This document shows, piece by piece, positions 1 to 7,260 of a stretch of 64,000 bases of DNA. This DNA is from Pseudomonas sp. Marseille-Q3773 (GTDB lineage Bacteria; Pseudomonadota; Gammaproteobacteria; Pseudomonadales; Pseudomonadaceae): assembly GCF_916618955.1 (NCBI RefSeq), contig NZ_OU745390.1, positions 4,952,001 to 5,016,000 of the forward strand, given 5' to 3'. Every line of letters starts with the position of its first letter. Position 1 is the stretch's first letter. The notes under the pieces were generated by a model, which saw only the letters and a program-made list of their open reading frames with translations, had not been told where the DNA came from and ran no database searches. Made by a program: the position numbers and the translations under genes.

Positions 1-1
1 G

Positions 2-235
2 CTGGCCGGACGCAGCGCGATGGCCAGCCGCTTGATCGGTGCGTACATGGGTTGCTATTCGCTGGGCAGTGGGCTGGGGGCGGTGCTGGCGAGCTGGGTG
101 TTTGCCCGTTGGGGGTGGGCTGCGGTGTGCGGCCTGGGCATGGCCATCAGCGCGGTTGCGCTGGGGTATTGGCTGTGGCTGCGGCGGGCGAGGGCGGCCG
201 AGGCCGCCCTGCAGTGTTCAGGTCAGAACTTGTAG
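2..235 (+). CDS. MFS transporter, C-terminal fragment (cut by window edge)
   Basis: Only the last 77 residues are present; the reading frame is open to the left edge. The fragment holds two hydrophobic stretches, the first with the small-residue pattern GCYSLGSGLGAVLASWVFARWGW that resembles a late transmembrane helix pair of major facilitator transporters, and ends in a basic cytoplasmic tail (WLRRARA). It ends 13 bp inside the converging oprG gene. The family call rests on this short segment, so the substrate cannot be named. Confidence 0.6.
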   Translation: MAGRSAMASRLIGAYMGCYSLGSGLGAVLASWVFARWGWAAVCGLGMAISAVALGYWLWLRRARAAEAALQCSGQNL

Positions 236-906
236 CCAAGGCCGACCATGTATACCCACGGGTCGACTTCAACGTTGACCTTGGTCTTGCTGTAGCCCAG
301 TGCCGACGGGCCGTCGACGCTGGCTTTGGTGTCGATGTCGACGTACCAGACCGCGGCGTTGACCAGCAGGTTGTCGGTGAGCATGTAGTCCATGCCCAGC
401 TGGCCGGCGATACCGACCGAATCCTGCAGCTTCAGGTTGCTGAAGCCCTGCTGCTTGCGGGCGCTGCTGAGGTCTTCATCGAAGAACAGGGTGTAGTTGA
501 TGCCGACGCCGGCATACGGCTGGAATCTGGAGCTTGGCTCCATCGGGTAGTACTGCAGCGACAGGGTCGGTGGCAGCTGCTTGATGTCTGCCAGCTTGCC
601 ATCCAGGCCGCCGCCCAGGCCCTTGACCCCGACGGTGTGCTTGAACGGGGTGGCCGCCAGCAGCTCCAGGCCGACGTGGTCGGTGAGCATGTAGGCGAAG
701 GTCAGGCCCAGCTGGGTGTCGCTGTCCAGGGTTGCCTTGGTGCCCGAAACCTTGTTGCCATCGAACTTGAGGTCGCCGCTGCTTTCGTTGGGAGCGGTGG
801 TGATGGCGCCGGCGCGCAGGATCATATCGCCTGCCTGATAAGCGTGGGCGGCAGGTGCGGCGAGCGCAAGGGCCACGAGTGAGGCGCCGAGCAAGGTCTT
901 GTTCAT
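223..906 (-). CDS. oprG: OmpW-family outer membrane porin (OprG homologue)
   Basis: The 227-residue product has a cleavable signal peptide ([22 protein letters not shown]), then an eight-strand beta-barrel-like sequence ending in the outer-membrane signature GLGYKF with a terminal Phe. The motifs DMILRAGA near the mature N terminus and LQYYP in the middle match the OmpW/OprG family, small channels for hydrophobic molecules. I use the ATG at 906, preceded by GGGAGC, rather than an in-frame TTG 12 bases upstream. It lies directly downstream of the zinc-cluster genes but has its own upstream region with an ANR-like box. In P. aeruginosa oprG sits beside the same four-gene cluster and is ANR-controlled, which fits. 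Confidence 0.9.
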   Translation of the reverse strand: MNKTLLGASLVALALAAPAAHAYQAGDMILRAGAITTAPNESSGDLKFDGNKVSGTKATLDSDTQLGLTFAYMLTDHVGLELLAATPFKHTVGVKGLGGGLDGKLADIKQLPPTLSLQYYPMEPSSRFQPYAGVGINYTLFFDEDLSSARKQQGFSNLKLQDSVGIAGQLGMDYMLTDNLLVNAAVWYVDIDTKASVDGPSALGYSKTKVNVEVDPWVYMVGLGYKF

Positions 907-970
907 GGAAGCTCCCAAAGGACGTGAGTAATCGAGTAGTCCAATGGTACGGATGCGTTTAAACAGAAAG

Positions 971-984
971 TTTGACCCAGCTCA
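971..984 (-). promoter_or_regulatory. Candidate ANR/FNR box upstream of oprG
   Basis: TTGACCCAGCTCAA matches the ANR/FNR consensus TTGAT-N4-ATCAA at 12 of 14 defined-plus-spacer positions, with symmetrical TTGA and TCAA arms. Its centre is about 71 bp upstream of the oprG start, so a class II activator position with a TSS near 936 is possible. Oxygen control of OmpW/OprG genes is established in other species. Binding here is inferred. Confidence 0.55.
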
Positions 985-1015
985 AAGAAGCGTCGCCACG
1001 AATTCGAAACAGTTC

Positions 1016-1579
1016 TCACTTCAGCTCATAAGCGTATATTTTTTCGGCTTCCATCTGGTAGCCGGCATCCGCCAGTTCGCTGGTGGAGGCTCTGACTTGC
1101 AGCTTTCCCTCGATCCAGTAAGGCTGGTAGAGGTCCTCGATGCGCACGCCCATTTCGCTGAAGATGTGCACGATCTGGTTCGACGGTGGTGGAGGCACAT
1201 GTATGCACGCGCCGTAGTAGGGGACCAGCAGAAACTCGGTGGTGCGGCCTTGTTCGCTCACCTCCAGCGGAACGATGTAGCCGGGCAGCTTGATTTGCTG
1301 GCCGTCGAGGCTTTTCACCACTGGCGCGTCGGGGGCCTGCTGGCGCGCCGGAGGCGCCGATTCGGACAGGGCGTCGCCGAGTTGGGACATGTCGTGCAGC
1401 GGCGCGAGTTGCGGCGGGATGACCGGGGCGCCTTCGGGGATCAGGGAAGGCCAGTCCAGTTCGCGGGGTTCGACCGCCCACAGCGGCATTGCCACTGTCA
1501 GCAGCAGAATCAGCAGTGTGTGTCGTGCGGGCCTCTTCGCGGGGTTACCCGCGAAAAAAGCGCTGAGGTTGCGGATCAT
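1016..1579 (-). CDS. DUF3299 periplasmic protein of the zinc-starvation cluster
   Basis: The 187-residue product has an N-terminal hydrophobic export signal (LLILLLTVAMPLWA) and a DUF3299 domain with the conserved stretch LPGYIVPLE and the block LLVPYYGACIHVPPPPSNQIV, which carries a Cys, a His and a poly-Pro turn. It is the last gene of a set with the permease, ATPase and DUF2796 genes. The equivalent P. aeruginosa set (PA4063-PA4066 as I recall) is induced by zinc limitation, so a role in zinc scavenging or metalloprotein handling is likely, but the biochemical function is unknown. Oddly, residues about 8-15 are encoded by a REP sequence, giving a long basic n-region before the signal helix. 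Confidence 0.85.
   Translation of the reverse strand: MIRNLSAFFAGNPAKRPARHTLLILLLTVAMPLWAVEPRELDWPSLIPEGAPVIPPQLAPLHDMSQLGDALSESAPPARQQAPDAPVVKSLDGQQIKLPGYIVPLEVSEQGRTTEFLLVPYYGACIHVPPPPSNQIVHIFSEMGVRIEDLYQPYWIEGKLQVRASTSELADAGYQMEAEKIYAYELK
1528..1557 (+). repeat. Single REP element inside the DUF3299 coding region
   Basis: GGCCTCTTCGCGGGGTTACC followed by CGCGAA matches the left part of the P. putida REP (CCTCTTCGCGGGTAAACCCGC). It lies within the first 20 codons of the DUF3299 gene on the opposite strand and lacks the CTCCCACAGG end. It is the only unpaired REP in the window. Confidence 0.75.
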
Positions 1580-1588
1580 TACCGGCTC

Positions 1589-2854
1589 TCAAAGGTGAAT
1601 GGACAGGCCATCGGCCAGCGACTGCCGATAGGCCCGCCACGCCGGCACGCTGCCCATCAGCAGCGCGGCCCCAAGGATGATAGCCAGCAATGTGCACTCA
1701 TGAGCGCTCGGCAGGGCCAGTGGCAGATACAAGCCATAGTTGGCCTGCACGTACCCCTGTGCCAGGGCGATACCGGCATACAGCAGGCCAAGCCCGGCGA
1801 TGATCCCGACTGCTGCCAGCGACAATGCTTCGAGTACCAGCAGCCCAGCGATATGCCAGGGCCTGGCGCCAACCGAGCGCAGTATCGCCATCTCCCGCCG
1901 ACGCTCGTTCAGGCTGGTGAGGATCGCCGTAAGCATGCCGATCAGACCGGTCAGCACCACGAACAGCGAGACCACGAACAGCGCCTGCTCGGCAGTGCCC
2001 ATCAGGCTCCACAATTCCTGCAGCGCCACCCCGGGCAGGATCGCCAGCAGTGGCTCGTTGCGGTATTCGTTGATTTCCCGCTGCAGGCTGAAGGTGGCAA
2101 TCTTGTTGTTCAGGCCAAGCATGAAGGCGGTGATGGCGGCAGGTTGCAGGTCCATCGTGCGCGCTTGTTCAGCACTGATGCGCCCGGCACCCCGGGCCGG
2201 CACGCCGTTGTGCCAGTCGATGTGGATGGCTTCCATACCGCCCAGGCTGATATGCAGCGTGCGGTCCACCGGCGTGCCGGTGCGCTTGAGCACGCCGACC
2301 ACGGTGAACGGTTTGTCGTCGTGCTTGACCAGGCTGACTGCGGCCACACCGTGCGCCAGTACCAACTTGTCGCCAAGCGTGTAGTGCAACGCATCAGCCA
2401 CTTCGGCACCGAGTACCACCTCGAACGGGTCATCGGCAAACGCGCGACCCTGGCTGAGCTCCAGGTGCTGGCGGCGGCCGTACTGGTAATGGCTGAAGTA
2501 GTCGCCGGTAGTGCCCATCACCCGATAGCCGCGGTGCGAGTCGCCCAGCGAGATGGGGATGGCCCACTTTACCCGCGGGTCATTGGCGTAGTGCTGGTAG
2601 CTGTCCCAGCGGATGTTGTTGGTGGCGTTGCCGATGCGAAACACCGAGTACAGCAACAGGTTCACCGAGCCGGAGCGGGCACCGACGATCAGGTCGGTGC
2701 CGCTGATGGTGCTGGCGAAGCTGGCACGGGCCTCGGTACGTACCCGCTCCACGGCCAGCAACAGGCACACCGAAAGGGCGATGGCAAAGGCAGTGAGGAA
2801 CGCAGTGAAACGGCGGTTGGCCAGGCTGGCCAAGGCAAGGCGGAGCAGGTACAT
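1589..2854 (-). CDS. ABC transporter permease (FtsX/MacB fold), zinc cluster
   Basis: The 421-residue protein has the FtsX layout: one N-terminal transmembrane helix (about residues 11-35), a long periplasmic domain (about 40-270), then three C-terminal helices around LFVVSLFVVLTGLIGMLTAIL, LLVLEALSLAAVGIIAGLGL and LLAIILGAALLMGSVPAW. The NERRREMAILRSVGA motif is the cytoplasmic coupling segment typical of the family. Its start overlaps the ATPase stop by one base, so the two are translationally coupled. With the ATPase and the His-rich DUF2796 protein it probably forms a mechanotransmitter or export complex serving zinc homeostasis. The substrate is unknown. Confidence 0.85.
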   Translation of the reverse strand: MYLLRLALASLANRRFTAFLTAFAIALSVCLLLAVERVRTEARASFASTISGTDLIVGARSGSVNLLLYSVFRIGNATNNIRWDSYQHYANDPRVKWAIPISLGDSHRGYRVMGTTGDYFSHYQYGRRQHLELSQGRAFADDPFEVVLGAEVADALHYTLGDKLVLAHGVAAVSLVKHDDKPFTVVGVLKRTGTPVDRTLHISLGGMEAIHIDWHNGVPARGAGRISAEQARTMDLQPAAITAFMLGLNNKIATFSLQREINEYRNEPLLAILPGVALQELWSLMGTAEQALFVVSLFVVLTGLIGMLTAILTSLNERRREMAILRSVGARPWHIAGLLVLEALSLAAVGIIAGLGLLYAGIALAQGYVQANYGLYLPLALPSAHECTLLAIILGAALLMGSVPAWRAYRQSLADGLSIHL

Positions 2855-3564
2855 CAGGCCTCCCGGGGCTTGGCGGCACGGTTGAGTTCGGCCAGCGACA
2901 GGTGGCGGTCGAACAGCGGCGCCAGGCTCTGGTCATGGCTGACGAACAGCAGGCTGGCACCAGCGGCGCGGCATTCATCGAACAGCAGGCGGATGAACGC
3001 TTCGCGGGTGTCGGCATCCAGCGCCGAGGTCGGCTCGTCGGCGATCACCAGCTCGGGCTGGCCGATCAGCGCGCGGGCAGCGGCAACCCGTTGCTGCTGG
3101 CCGATCGACAGGCTGTCGGCGCGGCGGGCGAGCAGGGCGGGGTCGTGCAGGCCCAGATGCGCCAGCAGCGTACTGGCCGCCTGGTCGACACTGCCATGGC
3201 GTTGCTCGGCGCGGGCCCTGCGCTTGCGCGAGAAGCGGCAGGGCAGCTCGACGTTTTCGCGTACCGAGAGGAACGGCAGCAGGTTGAACTGCTGGAAGAT
3301 ATAGCCGGTGTGGTCAACCCGGAAGCGGTCACGCGCGCCCTGGCCCAGGCTGCCGAGGTCCTGGCCGAGCAACTGGATGCGCCCCTGGCCCGGCACGTTT
3401 ACCCCGCCCAGCAAGGCCAGCAAGGTGGTCTTGCCGCTGCCGCTGGGGCCCTTGAGGAACAGGGCCTCGCCAGCGTCCAGCTGGAACACCGGGATGTCCA
3501 GCAGCGCGGGCTGGCCTGGCCAGGCGAATACCAGGTCGCGCAGTTCGATCAACGGCTGGCGCAT
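2854..3564 (-). CDS. ABC transporter ATP-binding protein, zinc cluster
   Basis: The 236-residue ATPase of the LolD/MacB type shows Walker A (GPSGSGKTT near residue 40), a Q-loop (YIFQQFNLLPFLSVREN), a signature reading LSIGQQQRVAAARAL, Walker B (LVIADEPTSALD) and the switch His (LLFVSHD). The signature has SIGQ where most homologues have SGGQ, a tolerated variant. It sits 0 bp from the DUF2796 stop and overlaps the permease gene, forming one operon read leftwards from the Zur-like site near 4190. Confidence 0.9.
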   Translation of the reverse strand: MRQPLIELRDLVFAWPGQPALLDIPVFQLDAGEALFLKGPSGSGKTTLLALLGGVNVPGQGRIQLLGQDLGSLGQGARDRFRVDHTGYIFQQFNLLPFLSVRENVELPCRFSRKRRARAEQRHGSVDQAASTLLAHLGLHDPALLARRADSLSIGQQQRVAAARALIGQPELVIADEPTSALDADTREAFIRLLFDECRAAGASLLFVSHDQSLAPLFDRHLSLAELNRAAKPREA

Positions 3565-4155
3565 TCAGAACGCGACCGCTGCCTTGGTCGGCGTGGTTTC
3601 CAGGCCTTTCTGGCCGTTGGGGCCGATCAGTTGCACGTTGATTTTCTGCGTGGCCGGGAAGGCCTTGAACAGCGGTGCGAGGTCCAGTTGCGTCAGTTTG
3701 TCCGGGCTGGCGCAGGTCAGCTGGTAATGGGCACCGATGTCGCTGTGTGCGTGCTCGTGCTCGTGCTCGTGGTCATGGTCATGATCGTCGTCGTCAGCTT
3801 TCGGGGCGTCACCGAACAACGGGCTTTCCAGCTCTTGCTGGTCTTCCTTGCAGCCGGCGGCTGCCGCCAGGCCGAACAGCTTCAGCGGCTGCTCGAGTTG
3901 CTGGCGTACTGCCGCGACCTTGGCCTTGTCGGCATCGCTGCGGGCGGCATGTTCGAAGCCGACCAGGTTCATGGCGGGGCTGTCCAGCTCCAGTTCCAGG
4001 GTACTGCCGTCGAGCACGGCGTTGAGCCTGGCCACGCCATGCTCGTGGGCACCCAGGGTGCCATGGGCGTGGTCATGATCATGGTCATCGTCGTGGGCTT
4101 GGGCCACGGCCAGGGGCAGCAAGGCGAAGGGCAAGGCGAGCAGCAGGCGACGCAT
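3565..4155 (-). CDS. DUF2796 His-rich periplasmic protein (putative zinc-binding)
   Basis: This 196-residue exported protein (signal MRRLLLALPFALLPLAVAQA) carries two metal-ligand clusters. One follows the signal peptide (HDDDHDHDHAHG) and one is an acidic-His run near residue 120 (DDDDHDHDHEHEHEHAH). Such runs bind zinc or copper loosely, and the family occurs in zinc-starvation operons. It is the first gene of the four-gene set and lies 29 bp from a Zur-like operator, which argues for a periplasmic zinc chaperone or buffer. The transport role is inferred from context; no experiment is implied. Confidence 0.85.
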   Translation of the reverse strand: MRRLLLALPFALLPLAVAQAHDDDHDHDHAHGTLGAHEHGVARLNAVLDGSTLELELDSPAMNLVGFEHAARSDADKAKVAAVRQQLEQPLKLFGLAAAAGCKEDQQELESPLFGDAPKADDDDHDHDHEHEHEHAHSDIGAHYQLTCASPDKLTQLDLAPLFKAFPATQKINVQLIGPNGQKGLETTPTKAAVAF

Positions 4156-4184
4156 GGACGACTCCGGGGCAGGCGGGAAGATTT

Positions 4185-4199
4185 AGTTATGTTATAACA
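4185..4199 (-). promoter_or_regulatory. Candidate Zur box
   Basis: AGTTATGTTATAACA matches the Zur core TGTTATA-N-TATAACA at 12 of 14 positions. It contains the exact arms GTTAT/ATAAC and lies about 30-44 bp upstream of the DUF2796 start. The cluster it precedes belongs to the zinc-limitation response in P. aeruginosa, so repression by zinc-loaded Zur is the simplest reading. Confidence 0.65.
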
Positions 4200-4285
4200 A
4201 GTTTTCCGCGCGCCGCCAGTCTGCGTGGCGCAGGTTTCATGTTCGGGTAGCATGGTTGCATTGACCTGGGTTCAAGGAATGCATC

Positions 4286-4630
4286 ATGAGAATTCGTGGA
4301 CAGATCGGTGACTGGCCGGTGGACCTGACCATCCAGCTGGAGCCGGAAGAGTGGGCACAACTGCGGCGGCAGGCGGAAGTGCCAGCGCCGGTACAGGCGG
4401 CCGCAGCGGCAGCAGTGGCGGCGCCGCGCCAGGATGACGGGCAATGGACCGCGGCGCGCGATGTGTTGCGCCTGGCAGGGCAGATGAGCGGGCCGCAGCT
4501 GCTGGATCGGCTGGAAGGGCTGGCGGGAAGTACGGCAGCGGGTAAACGGCTGCTGGTGCGCTTGCGGCACAGCAGTGAGGTGAAGGTGGAAAGCGGCGTG
4601 GATGCGCCGGTTTATCACTGGGTGGGGTGA
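4286..4630 (+). CDS. Conserved hypothetical protein, 114 residues
   Basis: The small soluble protein begins MRIRGQIGDWPVDLTIQLEP, has an Ala/Pro/Val-rich linker (about residues 34-47) and ends with a compact basic domain (GKRLLVRLRHSSEVKVESG). No signal peptide, membrane helix or catalytic motif is visible. The ATG at 4286 follows a purine-rich AAGGAATGCATC. It is transcribed divergently from the zinc cluster, so its promoter overlaps the Zur-box region. I do not recognise a function. Confidence 0.7.
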   Translation: MRIRGQIGDWPVDLTIQLEPEEWAQLRRQAEVPAPVQAAAAAAVAAPRQDDGQWTAARDVLRLAGQMSGPQLLDRLEGLAGSTAAGKRLLVRLRHSSEVKVESGVDAPVYHWVG

Positions 4631-4644
4631 GGTTTCGGGAATTC

Positions 4645-4663
4645 GGGGCCGCAACGCGGCCCC
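4645..4663. terminator. GGGGCCGC/GCGGCCCC hairpin between convergent genes
   Basis: A perfect 8-bp stem with AAC loop lies between the converging hypothetical gene and the thioredoxin gene, 7 bp after the latter's stop. There is no T-run, so it is at best a weak intrinsic terminator or an mRNA 3-prime stabiliser. It belongs to a set of near-identical hairpins in this window. Confidence 0.6.
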
Positions 4664-4670
4664 AACATTC

Positions 4671-5543
4671 TCAGAACATGGCCGCCGAAAGCTTGCGACG
4701 GTACTCGCTGACCAGCGGGTGGTCCCCGCCCAGCAACTCGAACACCTGCAGCATCGCCTTCTGTGGCAGGCCGTTTTCATAACCACGGTTGCGCTGGAAC
4801 AGCTTCAGCAACCCGTCCAGCGCCGCCTCATACTGCTGGCGCGCCAACTGCTGCACGCTCAGCTGGTAGGCCGCCTCGTCATCCTGCGGGTTCTGCGCCA
4901 AGCGGCTCTTCAGGTCAGCTACTTCCGGCAGGCTGGCGGCCTGGCGCAGGAAAGTCAGCTGGGCCTTGGCACCGGCCAATGCGGCTTTATGCTCGTCTGT
5001 CTTGACCGCGTCCAGCACCACCTGGGCTTCACCCAGCTCACCGCGTTCGGCCAGGCAGCGGGCGTACAGGATCAACGCCTCGGCATTGCTGTTGTCCCCC
5101 CCGAGAAGTGCCTGCAGCAGCGCCTCGGCCTCGGCAAAGCGGCTTTCGGCGAACAGCGCCTTGGCCTGCTCCAGCGGCGAGGCGGCAGGTGCGGCAGGCA
5201 GCTGCACATGCGGTTCGAGCATGGCGCGGATCGCCGACTCCGGCTGGGCACCGGCAAAACCGTCCACCGGCTGGCCATCCTTGAACAGCACCACGGTCGG
5301 CAGGCTGCGGATGCCGAACTGGGCAACCACCTGTTGCTCCACGTCGCAGTTGATCTTGGCCAGCAGCAGCTCGCCCTGGTAGCCCTCGGCGATCTTCGCC
5401 AGCAATGGCATCAGCGCCTTGCAGGGCGCGCACCACTCGGCCCAGAAGTCGACCAGTACCGGCTTGTGGAAGGAGTTCTCGATCACCAGTTGCTGGAAGG
5501 TGGCATCGGTGGCGTCGAAAATGTACGGCGTGTCTTGGCTCAT
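4671..5543 (-). CDS. CnoX/YbbN-type thioredoxin with TPR tail
   Basis: The 290-residue protein has an N-terminal thioredoxin domain (residues 1-110) with FWAEWCAPCKALMP and cis-Pro context IRSLPTVVLF. It is followed by a helical TPR-like region with repeated A-x-x-L-x-A patterns. The length matches the chaperedoxin family. In E. coli CnoX the first active-site Cys is lost; here CAPC is intact, so this homologue should be redox active as well as a holdase that hands clients to GroEL or DnaK. It appears to be transcribed alone or together with the upstream methyltransferase gene, 31 bp away. Confidence 0.88.
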   Translation of the reverse strand: MSQDTPYIFDATDATFQQLVIENSFHKPVLVDFWAEWCAPCKALMPLLAKIAEGYQGELLLAKINCDVEQQVVAQFGIRSLPTVVLFKDGQPVDGFAGAQPESAIRAMLEPHVQLPAAPAASPLEQAKALFAESRFAEAEALLQALLGGDNSNAEALILYARCLAERGELGEAQVVLDAVKTDEHKAALAGAKAQLTFLRQAASLPEVADLKSRLAQNPQDDEAAYQLSVQQLARQQYEAALDGLLKLFQRNRGYENGLPQKAMLQVFELLGGDHPLVSEYRRKLSAAMF

Positions 5544-5574
5544 CGCGATTCTCGCAAACTCATGAATGGCACCA

Positions 5575-6234
5575 CTATAAGGTTTCGCGGCTGGCGTGGT
5601 ACAGGCTGACCCGGCGGAATTCGTGTGGCTCGGCCAGGTCCGGCAGGGTCAGGGCTTCGAGTACCCCCAGCTGCTGGTAGAGCGGGTGGCTGAAGTCGCG
5701 GACCCGCGAGTCGGCCACCAGCGCCTGACGGCCGCGGTCAAGGAAGGCGTCCAGCAGCGGCAGGGTGGCGCGGTCATACAGTACATCGGCGACCAGAATC
5801 AGGTCGAAGCGGTCGTCTTCGGCGAAGAAATCGCTGCTGTAACCCAGCTCCACGCCGTTCAGCGCGGCATTCGCCCGGCAGGCATCGAGGGCCAGCGGGT
5901 CAAGGTCGCAGGCCACCACCTCCAGCGCACCGGCGCGAGCGGCGGCAATGCCGGCGATACCGGAGCCGGCGCCAAAGTCCAGTACGCGCTTGCCAGCGAC
6001 CCACTGCGGGCGCTCGGCCAGGTAACGGGCCATGGCCAGGCCGCTGGCCCAGCAGAAGCTCCAGTACGGCGGGTCTTCCAGAATACGCCGGGTCTCATCG
6101 CTGCTGAAGGCGCGGTCCATGTTCTTATCATCGACCAGCCACAGCTTCAGCTCGCAGCCGGGCAGCTCGCTGACGACCAGGCGCGCCTCGCCGATCAGGC
6201 TGCTGAGCGCCTGTTGCAGGGCAAGCGGCGCCAC
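5575..6234 (-). CDS. Class I SAM-dependent methyltransferase
   Basis: The 219-residue protein has motif I VLDFGAGSGIAGIAAARAGA near residue 85, motif II ACDLDPLAL and post-motif ILVADVLYDRATLP, the pattern of METTL20/ETF-beta lysine methyltransferase-like and PrmA-like enzymes. A protein Lys methyltransferase activity is likely but the target is not deducible. It sits directly after the YbaY-like lipoprotein gene (stop and start abut) and ahead of the thioredoxin gene, all on the minus strand. Confidence 0.8.
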   Translation of the reverse strand: MAPLALQQALSSLIGEARLVVSELPGCELKLWLVDDKNMDRAFSSDETRRILEDPPYWSFCWASGLAMARYLAERPQWVAGKRVLDFGAGSGIAGIAAARAGALEVVACDLDPLALDACRANAALNGVELGYSSDFFAEDDRFDLILVADVLYDRATLPLLDAFLDRGRQALVADSRVRDFSHPLYQQLGVLEALTLPDLAEPHEFRRVSLYHASRETL

Positions 6235-6687
6235 TTATGGCGCCTTCTCGAAACGCAACGGGCCGGTGGCCTGGGTCTGGGCCTGGATAATACGCACGGG
6301 CGGCAGGTGCAGGATCAGTTGACCGGAGCGGCTGGCGCGGCCGCGCAGCTCGACCCGGGCACCGGCGGGGAAGGCCTCGGGGTTGAAACGCAGCTGGTAG
6401 GGCAGGGCCTGGCCGGTGCCGGTCAGGTTGCTGCTGGCCAGCAGGCGTTGCGGGCGGTCGCGTTCGTCGATGACCAGCAAGGCCAGTTCGACCTCGGCCC
6501 CGGCCGGGATCTCCAGCAAGGTGCCGCTCAGCTCGCGCTGGTAGGCCGGCAGCGGGCCCAGTACGTCGGCCGGCTTGGCCACCCGGGCTGGCGTGGGGGC
6601 CGCAGGGGTATCGGGCTTCGGCCTGTCGCTGCCACAGGCGGCGAGCAGGGCGGCGCAGCACAGCACGACGAGCGCTCGGTAGTGCAT
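6235..6687 (-). CDS. YbaY-family lipoprotein
   Basis: The 150-residue product starts with a type II signal peptide ending in the lipobox LLAAC (MHYRALVVLCCAALLAACGSD), then a Pro/Ala linker and a beta-rich YbaY domain (LSGTLLEIPAGAEVELALLVIDERD...LPYQLRFNPEAF). I chose the ATG at 6687 because AAGGA lies 8-9 bases upstream and the lipobox falls at residue 16; an in-frame ATG at 6717 is possible. It is transcribed divergently from nrdR. The role is unknown; the family is periplasmic or outer-membrane facing. Confidence 0.8.
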   Translation of the reverse strand: MHYRALVVLCCAALLAACGSDRPKPDTPAAPTPARVAKPADVLGPLPAYQRELSGTLLEIPAGAEVELALLVIDERDRPQRLLASSNLTGTGQALPYQLRFNPEAFPAGARVELRGRASRSGQLILHLPPVRIIQAQTQATGPLRFEKAP

Positions 6688-6793
6688 GGGGTAGTCCTTC
6701 ACGGGCAGATTTCCCATGGATGTTAACCCCTTTGGCTTGTCTTGCCAGTGGGATGCGCTACCATGGCCCTCCCTTTTTTTGTTGCCTGCCACC

Positions 6794-7258
6794 ATGCACT
6801 GTCCCTTTTGCGGTGCCAACGACACCAAGGTCATCGACTCTCGCCTCGTCGCCGAGGGCGAGCAGGTGCGCCGCCGCCGCGAATGCGTGGCCTGTGGCGA
6901 GCGCTTCACCACCTTCGAAACGGCCGAACTGGTACTGCCCCGGCTGATCAAGCAGGACGGCACGCGCCAGCCTTTCGACGAAGAAAAACTGCGCGCCGGC
7001 ATGCAACGGGCCCTGGAAAAGCGCCCGGTCAGCGTCGAGCGCCTGGAAGCCGCGCTGGCCCACATCAAGAGCCGTCTGCGCGCCACCGGCGAGCGGGAAG
7101 TCAAGTCGCTGGTGGTCGGTGAAATGGTCATGGCCGAACTGCGCAAGCTCGACGAAGTGGCCTATATCCGTTTTGCCTCGGTTTACCGGCGCTTCCAGGA
7201 CCTCGACGAGTTCCGCGAAGAAATCGACCGCCTGGCACGTGAGCCGGCCAAAGAGTGA
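6794..7258 (+). CDS. nrdR: Transcriptional repressor of ribonucleotide reductase genes
   Basis: The 154-residue protein has the NrdR zinc ribbon (CPFC...CVACGERF) and a C-terminal ATP-cone ([20 protein letters not shown]...). Length and motif order are standard. It senses ATP/dATP and represses nrd operons through NrdR boxes elsewhere. It heads the ribD-ribE-ribBA-ribH-nusB group and overlaps the region of the ribD start, a common arrangement in gammaproteobacteria. Confidence 0.95.
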   Translation: MHCPFCGANDTKVIDSRLVAEGEQVRRRRECVACGERFTTFETAELVLPRLIKQDGTRQPFDEEKLRAGMQRALEKRPVSVERLEAALAHIKSRLRATGEREVKSLVVGEMVMAELRKLDEVAYIRFASVYRRFQDLDEFREEIDRLAREPAKE

Positions 7259-7260
7259 GC

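Noticed and set aside
944..3304. 786-codon open frame on the plus strand
   Set aside because: Antisense to DUF3299, ABC permease and ATPase genes with recognisable domains.
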